Origin: Bacteroidota bacterium
GTDB lineage: Bacteria; Bacteroidota; Bacteroidia; 2-12-FULL-35-15
DNA length: 64,000 bases
Direction: 5' to 3'
NCBI GenBank assembly: GCA_016722565.1
Contig: JADKIU010000002.1
Span: forward strand, 992,001 to 1,056,000
Under the pieces are notes generated by a model that was not told where the DNA came from, did no database searches, and saw only the letters and a list, made by a program, of their open reading frames with translations. Positions 57,706 to 64,000 of this stretch are shown piece after piece (position 1 is the stretch's first letter; every line of letters starts with the position of its first letter). The translations under genes were made by a program, and so were the position numbers.

Positions 57706-59085
57706 TCAATCTAATCCAAGTGGATATAACTTAATTTTTGGGTTTTGTTTTAAAAAACCTCTAACTAAATCATTCGCATCCGGGAAGTAGGTGCATCGTT
57801 TCACATAGTTTTTAAAGTCATTGGGCGAATTTATTTCTACTGTTATATCAAAATAACCAACTCCTCTCACAACATTCTCTTCAATAAGAATAACCGATTT
57901 CTCTCCAAGCACTTTCCCTTTATCGATAATCACAAAATCCGAATATGGAAGCAGATACTGCTGCATCAGTTCATTTGCGCGCTTATTATAAATGACTACC
58001 TCTTCTTCTCCGGCACAAATGCCATTGCATTTTTTTATCTGATGATTAAAACAAATTGAACCGGCTTCCGTTAATCCACAGTACAGCAAACACAAATCAT
58101 TTTCATCCAATAAGGTTTCTAACTTTTCACGTGCAGCAAAATAGGAATTAAAAGACATCAAGGGCGATTGTGCATCGGCATATTCTACCAATTTAAAATT
58201 GATGATCCCTTTGTCATCTTTAAACCAATCAATACTATGTGTAAATGAATCGGATTTTCGCTGGCGATTATATTTGGGTTTATGCTTTTTTATTTCTTCG
58301 GCCTCCATAAGCAATGCGATCAATTCACTTCCGGTAGCAACAAAATCAACATTATACAATTCGTTCAACATTTTCCTGCCTTTCTGTTCTTTTGTATTAA
58401 AGTGGCTCATGGCTCTGTTGTATGCATTTACACTTTTGCCGATGTATATGATTTGTTGATCTTGATCCAAAAAATAATATACACCACACTCTTCCGGAAG
58501 TTTATTTAGAATATATTTTTTAATCTTATCAATTCGTCTTACCATCAATTCGTCAACCCCTTTGGTTTTGTATTGAGGATGATCGCTTTTGATTTGCATT
58601 AATCGGTCAAACAATTTTGCTGTTGCAACAGCATCTCCTTCCGCTCTGTGTCGGTCTTCAATTTCGATCCCCAACGATTCACAAAGATTTCCGAGACTAT
58701 ACGACTTCTTACCGGGAATTAATTTCCTGCTCAAACGAACAGTACACAGCGTGTCGCGTTTAAATTTCGCCCCAAATGAATTAAACTCTTCTTTTATAAA
58801 TCCATAATCAAACCCCACATTGTGTGCTACAAAAATCTTGTTCTCTGTCATCTCCCATATTTTTTTGGCAACTTCAGGAAAGGTTGGCGCATCTTGTACC
58901 ATTTCATTTGTAATTCCTGAAATACGAGTAAATGTTGGATGAATATAACATTGTGGATTTATCAATGTCGAGAATTTATCTACTACAGTCAACCCATCGT
59001 GGATTAAAATACAGATTTCAATTACATGTCCTCTTCTGTATTCAAATTTCCCTCCGCAGGTTTCTATGTCGATGATGGCAAACAT
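57706..59085 (-). CDS. DEDDh exonuclease fused to GIY-YIG/UvrC-like (Cho-type) nuclease
   Basis: Residues 1-170 are a DnaQ-type exonuclease (IIDIETCGG, FVAHNVGFDYGF, HRAEGDAVATAK). A GIY-YIG domain follows from about residue 198 (CGVYYFLDQDQQIIYIGKS, with Arg in NRAMSHF). The C-terminal part has a UvrC-like Cys segment (CLLYCGLTEAGSICFNH). The layout suggests incision plus resection in one protein, as in Cho and UvrC-like repair nucleases. The upstream double operator places it in the repressor's regulon. At 459 residues both domains look complete. Confidence 0.85.
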   Translation of the reverse strand: MFAIIDIETCGGKFEYRRGHVIEICILIHDGLTVVDKFSTLINPQCYIHPTFTRISGITNEMVQDAPTFPEVAKKIWEMTENKIFVAHNVGFDYGFIKEEFNSFGAKFKRDTLCTVRLSRKLIPGKKSYSLGNLCESLGIEIEDRHRAEGDAVATAKLFDRLMQIKSDHPQYKTKGVDELMVRRIDKIKKYILNKLPEECGVYYFLDQDQQIIYIGKSVNAYNRAMSHFNTKEQKGRKMLNELYNVDFVATGSELIALLMEAEEIKKHKPKYNRQRKSDSFTHSIDWFKDDKGIINFKLVEYADAQSPLMSFNSYFAAREKLETLLDENDLCLLYCGLTEAGSICFNHQIKKCNGICAGEEEVVIYNKRANELMQQYLLPYSDFVIIDKGKVLGEKSVILIEENVVRGVGYFDITVEINSPNDFKNYVKRCTYFPDANDLVRGFLKQNPKIKLYPLGLD

Positions 59086-59137
59086 TGTTAATATTTTCTT
59101 TGGCGCTACAAGCCCTTTAATTAGAAGGATACAAAGG

Positions 59138-59176
59138 TTACTAAAATACTTGGCACAAAATTACTAAATATATTGG
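59138..59176. promoter_or_regulatory. double operator between the exonuclease-GIY-YIG and polymerase genes
   Basis: The boxes CTAAAATACTTGG (59141-59153) and CTAAATATATTGG (59164-59176) have centres 23 nt apart. Read on the minus strand, the element matches the repressor operator at 32 of 39 positions and has TAATTTTG (59156-59163) as the -7 box between the boxes. It should control the leftward nuclease gene and, because it lies in the 135-nt divergent gap, probably the rightward polymerase operon too. Confidence 0.7.
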
Positions 59177-59220
59177 TAATTTCAAATCGAAATTAATTCG
59201 CTACTCCAATTCTCAAAAAA

Positions 59221-60378
59221 ATGAATAAGCGCACGATTGTCCATATGGATTTGGATTCTTTTTTTGTATCCGTTGAACGCTTAAACAATAGCAGCCTTAA
59301 CGGAAAACCCGTAATTATAGGAGGTACATCCGACAGAGGGGTTGTGGCATCTTGCAGTTATGAAGCACGACAATTTGGTGTTCATTCCGCAATGCCGGCA
59401 AGAATGGCCAAACAACTCTGCCCACAGGCCATCTTTGTTCAGGGCGACTATGATGAATATTCCAAACACTCCAACATTGTTACAGAAATTATAAATGAAC
59501 AAAGTCCGATTGTTGAAAAAGCAAGTATAGACGAACACTATCTTGATATTACCGGGATGGAACGCTATGTTAAACCAAGCATGCAATGGACGCATGAGTT
59601 AAGAGAACGGATCATCAAACAATCCGGATTACCCATTTCATTTGGTTTATCTGCCAACAAAACTGTTTCTAAAATTGCGACCGGTGAATCCAAACCGAAT
59701 GGAGAATTAAGCGTTGACCATGGATTAGAAAAACTTTTTCTGAGCCCGCTTTCTATTAGAAAAATTCCGGGAATAGGTGATAAAACGTACATGCTGTTGC
59801 GCAACATGGGAATTGAAAGAGTGCAAACCATTCAACAAATGCCCATCGAAATGATGACAAGTGTTCTGGGAGAGAATGGTCAAACTATTTGGAAAAAATC
59901 AAACGGAATTGACAATTCTCCTGTTGAACCTTATTCTGAAAGAAAAAGCATTAGCAAGGAAACAACTTTTGATAAAGATACTACAGATATTAAAAAACTA
60001 AAGCAGCATATTGTTACAATGGTTTTTGATTTGGCATTTCAACTCCGCAAGGAAAAAAAAGTAACCGGTTGCATTGTACTAAAATTACGTTATACCGATT
60101 TCCAAACACATACATTTCAATGTAAAATCGCACATACCTCTTCCGATCATATTCTACTAACGAAAGCAATGGAAGTATTTGAAAAAAATTACTCCCGCAG
60201 AGTACTCATCCGTTTAATAGGAATCAAACTAACGAATCTAGCAGCTGGCTACAATCAAATTCATTTATTTGATGATACGGAAGAAATGGTAAAACTATAT
60301 CAAGCAATGGATAAAATCCGTTTGCGGTATGGAGAAGATGCAATAAAAAGAAGTATCAGCTTAGGTAAAAAACGATAA
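59221..60378 (+). CDS. dinB: Y-family DNA polymerase (DinB/Pol IV-like)
   Basis: The polymerase copies damaged DNA with low fidelity. The metal-binding residues are intact: D10 (HMDLDSFF) and D104/E105 (SIDEHYLDIT). This argues against the catalytically dead ImuB. A helix-hairpin-helix region (RKIPGIGDKTYMLL) and a little-finger domain follow, and QIHLFDD near residue 347 resembles a beta-clamp-binding motif. Length is 385. Its stop directly abuts the ATG of the dnaE2-like gene, so the two polymerases are translated as a coupled pair. Confidence 0.92.
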   Translation: MNKRTIVHMDLDSFFVSVERLNNSSLNGKPVIIGGTSDRGVVASCSYEARQFGVHSAMPARMAKQLCPQAIFVQGDYDEYSKHSNIVTEIINEQSPIVEKASIDEHYLDITGMERYVKPSMQWTHELRERIIKQSGLPISFGLSANKTVSKIATGESKPNGELSVDHGLEKLFLSPLSIRKIPGIGDKTYMLLRNMGIERVQTIQQMPIEMMTSVLGENGQTIWKKSNGIDNSPVEPYSERKSISKETTFDKDTTDIKKLKQHIVTMVFDLAFQLRKEKKVTGCIVLKLRYTDFQTHTFQCKIAHTSSDHILLTKAMEVFEKNYSRRVLIRLIGIKLTNLAAGYNQIHLFDDTEEMVKLYQAMDKIRLRYGEDAIKRSISLGKKR

Positions 60379-63309
60379 ATGATACTAAATGCGCATACAT
60401 ATTATAGCTTACGATATGGAACACTATCCATTGAGGAAGTAGTGCAAGCTGCGCTTGACAACAACTACGAAGCGATTGCAATTACCGATATTAATAATTC
60501 TTCAGGGGTTTTAGAATTTGTAAAGGTTTGTTTTGAAAAATGCATCAAGCCAATTGTTGGCATGGAGTTTCGAAATGGAGACGAACTTCAGTTTATTGCC
60601 ATCGCTAAAAACAATGATGGATTTAAGGAAATTAATGAATTAATGACAGCATGCAACATTTCATGCACAACAATTCCAAAACGAGCTGAATTGCACAACT
60701 GTTATATCATTTATACTTATTCAAAAGCCACAACAGAGGAGTTAAAAGAAAACGAATTTATTGGAATTCGTTCCAATCAAATCAATAAAATACTTTTTGA
60801 TTCTGAAAAACAAAAAAGTAAATATGTCATCTTGCAATCACTTACCTACGACAATCAAAAAGGGTATGATGTGCACCAAAAATTATGTGCAGTAGGCCAC
60901 AACTTACTTTTATCACAACTAAAGCCGGAAAATACTGCAGGCAATGACGAACACCCCATACCAAGAAAGCTGTTATTGAAAAAATTTGAAGAGCTACCGC
61001 AATTGATTAAAAACACAAAAATAATTGTGGAGAATTGTTGTTTCAACTTCGATTTTAAATCCAATAAAAATAAAAAAACATTTACCGGAAATAAAAACGA
61101 TGATACGTTACTTCTTCAAAAATTAGCATACGATGGCCTCACATTCAGATATGGAGCAAACAACAAGATAGCCAAACAACGAGTTGATAATGAATTGGCA
61201 ATTATCAACAATCTTGATTTTTCCGCATATTTTTTAATCACGTGGGATATTGTCCGATATTCCATGTCGAGAGGATACTATCATGTAGGACGAGGAAGCG
61301 GTGCAAACAGCGTGGTTGCATATTGCTTAAGAATTACTGACGTTTGCCCGATTGAACTGGATCTCTATTTCGAACGTTTTTTAAATCCAAAAAGAAAGTC
61401 GCCTCCGGATTTTGATATTGATTATAGCTGGAAAGAACGAGATGATGTTATTGATTATATTTTTAAACGATACGGCAGAAAACATACCGCCCTGCTAGGC
61501 ACAATGTCAACCTTTAAAGACCGGTCGATTATTCGCGAATTGGGAAAAATCTATGGATTACCAAAAGAAGACATTGACCGATTAATCAAAGATCCGAATT
61601 CGGCACTCAATGAAAATGAAATTTGCAAAACCATTCTCAGTTATTATAGTGAAATAGAAAACTATCCGAATACAAGAAGCATTCATGCAGGTGGAATTTT
61701 AATTTCAGAAGAGCCACTCACCGCCTATTGCGCCTTAGACATGCCTCCCAAAGGTTTTCCAACCACGCAATTCGACATGTATTTGGCCGAAGATATTGGT
61801 TTAGACAAACTCGATGTTTTAAGCCAGAGAGGCATCGGACATATAAAAGAAGCGGCAGAAATTGTAAAACAAAACAAAGGCATATCGATTGATGTTCACG
61901 ACATCAATAAATTTAAAACCGATAAAAAAGTTCAAGCACAATTATTGTCGGGCAACACAATTGGTTGTTTTTATGTGGAAAGCCCTGCGATGCGCGGATT
62001 ACTCAAAAAACTAAATTGTGACAATTACCTTACATTGGTAGCTGCAAGCTCAATCATCCGCCCTGGAGTAGCAAGGAGTGGCATGATGAAAGCATATATT
62101 CAACGATCACACAACCCTGAAAGCTTTGAATATCTACATCCGGTTATGAAAGAGCAGCTGAAGGATACATTTGGTGTAATGGTATACCAAGAAGATGTTT
62201 TAAAAGTTGGACATTACTTTGGAGGATTGGATTTGGCCGATGCGGATGTACTAAGAAGAATGATGAGTGGAAAATCAAGAAACAAAAAGCATTTAGAAGA
62301 AATAGAAGCTAAATTTTTCAACCATTGTAAAGAACAAAAATACCCCGAACACATTTCGAATGAAGTATGGCGGCAAATAGAATCTTTTGCAGGTTACAGC
62401 TTTAGCAAAGCGCATTCAGCAAGCTATGCTGTTGAAAGCTACCAAAGTTTATATCTAAAATCCTATTTCCCAATGGAATTTATGGTCGCTGTCATCAACA
62501 ACTTCGGAGGTTTTTACAATACACGAATCTATGTAAACGAAGCCCAAATGTCAGGTGCTGAAGTACATTTACCTTGTGTTAATAAAAGTACATATACAAC
62601 CAATATCCATGGGAAAGACATTCACCTTGGATTTATACATTTAAAAAGCTTAGAAGAAAAAATTGGACAAACAATTGAATCTGAACGAAACAAAAATGGG
62701 AACTATACATCCTTAGAGGATTTCCTAAAACGTATTCAAATTGGGATTGAACAACTTATTATTCTCATTCGTATTAATGCATTCCGATTTACAAAAAAAA
62801 ACAAACGACAACTATTGTGGGAAGCACATTTGCTAATGGGACAAAATCAAACAAAACACAGTTCTATGTTATTCGAGCCTCCTAAAAGTGACTTTACGCT
62901 ACCACCATTGGAATACAACAAAATCGAAGATGCGTATGATGAAATAGAATTACTCGGATTTACAACAACATTAAATCCTTTCGATTTACTTAAAACGGCA
63001 AGTCGTGAAAGCCTCAGAGCAAAAGAACTGATACATTTTACAGGAAAACAAATTCGAATCATGGGCAACTATGTAACGTACAAACCAGTAAGAACAATCA
63101 ATGGGGACCAGATGGCTTTCGGAACATTTTTAGATATGGATGGTTGTTTTTTTGATACCGTTAACTTTCCACCTAGCTTAAAAAAATTCCCATTCACAGG
63201 ATCCGGTGTATATCTGATTTCGGGAAAAGTAGTTGAGGAATTCGGATTTCCGAGTATTGAAGTAGAAAAAATGGCTCGATTACCAATACAACCTGACCCA
63301 AGAAATTAA
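60379..63309 (+). CDS. dnaE2: DnaE2/ImuC-like error-prone DNA polymerase III alpha subunit
   Basis: An N-terminal PHP domain (LNAHTYYSLRYGTLSIEE) precedes the C-family polymerase core, with GRGSGANSVVAYCLRITDVCP and the catalytic PDFDIDY (D344, D346, D348 region). The fingers contain FAGYSFSKAHSASYA, and an OB-fold is near the end (IRIMGNYVTYKP). At 976 residues it is shorter than replicative DnaE (about 1160) and close to DnaE2. Pairing with a Y-family polymerase is the hallmark of mutasome cassettes. The N-terminal PHP metal site is incomplete compared with DnaE. Confidence 0.88.
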   Translation: MILNAHTYYSLRYGTLSIEEVVQAALDNNYEAIAITDINNSSGVLEFVKVCFEKCIKPIVGMEFRNGDELQFIAIAKNNDGFKEINELMTACNISCTTIPKRAELHNCYIIYTYSKATTEELKENEFIGIRSNQINKILFDSEKQKSKYVILQSLTYDNQKGYDVHQKLCAVGHNLLLSQLKPENTAGNDEHPIPRKLLLKKFEELPQLIKNTKIIVENCCFNFDFKSNKNKKTFTGNKNDDTLLLQKLAYDGLTFRYGANNKIAKQRVDNELAIINNLDFSAYFLITWDIVRYSMSRGYYHVGRGSGANSVVAYCLRITDVCPIELDLYFERFLNPKRKSPPDFDIDYSWKERDDVIDYIFKRYGRKHTALLGTMSTFKDRSIIRELGKIYGLPKEDIDRLIKDPNSALNENEICKTILSYYSEIENYPNTRSIHAGGILISEEPLTAYCALDMPPKGFPTTQFDMYLAEDIGLDKLDVLSQRGIGHIKEAAEIVKQNKGISIDVHDINKFKTDKKVQAQLLSGNTIGCFYVESPAMRGLLKKLNCDNYLTLVAASSIIRPGVARSGMMKAYIQRSHNPESFEYLHPVMKEQLKDTFGVMVYQEDVLKVGHYFGGLDLADADVLRRMMSGKSRNKKHLEEIEAKFFNHCKEQKYPEHISNEVWRQIESFAGYSFSKAHSASYAVESYQSLYLKSYFPMEFMVAVINNFGGFYNTRIYVNEAQMSGAEVHLPCVNKSTYTTNIHGKDIHLGFIHLKSLEEKIGQTIESERNKNGNYTSLEDFLKRIQIGIEQLIILIRINAFRFTKKNKRQLLWEAHLLMGQNQTKHSSMLFEPPKSDFTLPPLEYNKIEDAYDEIELLGFTTTLNPFDLLKTASRESLRAKELIHFTGKQIRIMGNYVTYKPVRTINGDQMAFGTFLDMDGCFFDTVNFPPSLKKFPFTGSGVYLISGKVVEEFGFPSIEVEKMARLPIQPDPRN

Positions 63310-63460
63310 AAATTAATCCTGTCGGAACAAGACAAACAACACAATAAAAAATAGTATTTATAACCGCAACAGATTTCTATCACAATGGATTAGCACTAAA
63401 TTCCCTCTCATTTTCAAAAAATCTGCTATATTTACGATAGAATTTATGCATAACAACACT

Positions 63461-64000
63461 ATGAAGAAGTTAATCTTTATTGCACTGACATTATTTTCAT
63501 TTTCCGAAGGTTTATTTGCTCAGTTTCCTGAATCTAATTTCCAAAGTAGCAGTAATCAATACTATTGGAAAAACCGCAAACCATATGAAGGCTATTGGCA
63601 ACAAGATGTGCATTATAAAATAAATGCCTCACTGGATGACAAAACCGATATTGTTGAAGCAACAGAAGAATTAACCTATTACAATAATTCTCCGGACGAA
63701 CTCCCGTTCGTATATTTTCATTTATACAACAATGCTCAAACAAAAGGTTCCTATCTGGAAGACCTTTATAAAAACAACGACATCAAAGTAAAATTCGGTA
63801 AATACCAGGAGCAAGGATTAGGAACCGTGGTTTCAAAAATTACTGCAAATGGGGTGGATCTTAAAATGGAATTGGACAATACCGTTTTAAAAGTATACCT
63901 CCCTACTCCATTAAAATCAGGAGAAAACATCACTTTCAAATTAAATTTCAAAACGTATTTCGACAATGGCTCCATCCGTAACCGAATGAAAATGTTCAAT
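63461..64000 (+). CDS. M1-family metallopeptidase, N-terminal part (3' partial)
   Basis: The frame runs from ATG 63461 through the window end without a stop (180 codons). It has a signal peptide (FIALTLFSFSEGLFAQ) followed by YWQQDVHYKINASLDDKTD and ELPFVYFHLYNNA, which is the N-terminal beta-domain pattern of Bacteroidota M1 peptidases. The zinc motif HExxH lies beyond the window, so the family call rests on the N-terminal domain alone. Upstream, 63310-63460 holds no gene; an in-frame ATG at 63446 is possible. Confidence 0.75.
   Translation, partial: MKKLIFIALTLFSFSEGLFAQFPESNFQSSSNQYYWKNRKPYEGYWQQDVHYKINASLDDKTDIVEATEELTYYNNSPDELPFVYFHLYNNAQTKGSYLEDLYKNNDIKVKFGKYQEQGLGTVVSKITANGVDLKMELDNTVLKVYLPTPLKSGENITFKLNFKTYFDNGSIRNRMKMFN

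Noticed and set aside
59221..60378. ImuB (non-catalytic Y-family) identity
   Set aside because: The metal-binding Asp and Asp-Glu residues are intact, which fits an active DinB-like polymerase.
1..64000. tRNA, rRNA, insertion sequences and self-mobile elements
   Set aside because: No tRNA cloverleaf-type sequence, rRNA stretch, transposase or integrase was seen by eye. A covariance-model or IS search would be decisive but could not be run.

Overview
The window is chromosomal DNA of a member of the Bacteroidota. It is AT-rich. Two proteins end in type IX secretion (T9SS) C-terminal sorting domains, several promoters carry the Bacteroidota-type -7 box TAnnTTTG, and SPOR, MCE, OstA/LptD, PASTA and M61 proteins occur in arrangements usual for Flavobacteriia/Bacteroidia. 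I saw no rRNA, tRNA, CRISPR array, insertion sequence or phage module.

Layout. 1-4.4 kb: two adjacent secreted SPOR proteins with very long Thr/Asn-rich linkers (the first cut by the window edge) and a small Lys/Pro-rich secreted protein. 4.4-12.3 kb: msrA, then a leftward block of rdgB, a double-length D-Ala-D-Ala ligase, a PASTA membrane protein, a T9SS protein and an rluD-type pseudouridine synthase. 12.4-26.1 kb: a surface-glycan cluster with an ABC flippase, three methyltransferases, glycosyltransferases, a GNAT plus DegT aminotransferase pair, an AsnB-type amidotransferase, galE, a polymerase-like membrane protein on the other strand, and one unknown conserved-looking gene. 26.1-34.7 kb: (p)ppGpp synthetase/hydrolase, Fur-family regulator, STAS protein, purA, an OstA-domain protein, a TPR protein and a small lipoprotein-like gene. 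34.7-40.0 kb: a leftward six-gene envelope/redox block with amidase, MCE protein, two Fe-S oxidoreductase proteins, a HAD-like protein and a small conserved protein. 40.1-43.1 kb: an LptD-like gene and ridA. 43.2-51.1 kb: small membrane-protein paralogues, an M61 peptidase, lpdA, two SpoIIAA-like paralogues and an rRNA m5C methyltransferase. 51.2-55.9 kb: recR coupled to a glycosyltransferase fusion, a small secreted protein and a beta-helix T9SS protein. 55.9-63.3 kb: an SOS/mutagenesis island. The window ends inside an M1-type peptidase gene.

The most interesting region is the mutagenesis island. It holds a LexA-like self-cleaving repressor, a DEDDh exonuclease, a DEDDh exonuclease fused to a GIY-YIG/UvrC-like nuclease, an intact Y-family polymerase and an abutting DnaE2-like polymerase. 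A 39-bp element made of two operator half-copies 23 bp apart, with a -7 box between them, lies directly upstream of the repressor gene. It recurs, same orientation, in the divergent promoter region between the exonuclease-GIY-YIG gene and the polymerase operon. This predicts one autoregulated damage regulon.

Seven genes are split by eight single-position frame changes, nearly all at short homopolymers, with intact homologous reading frame on both sides. This looks like residual assembly or sequencing indels and not gene decay. Each such gene is annotated as one full-length locus with the break noted.
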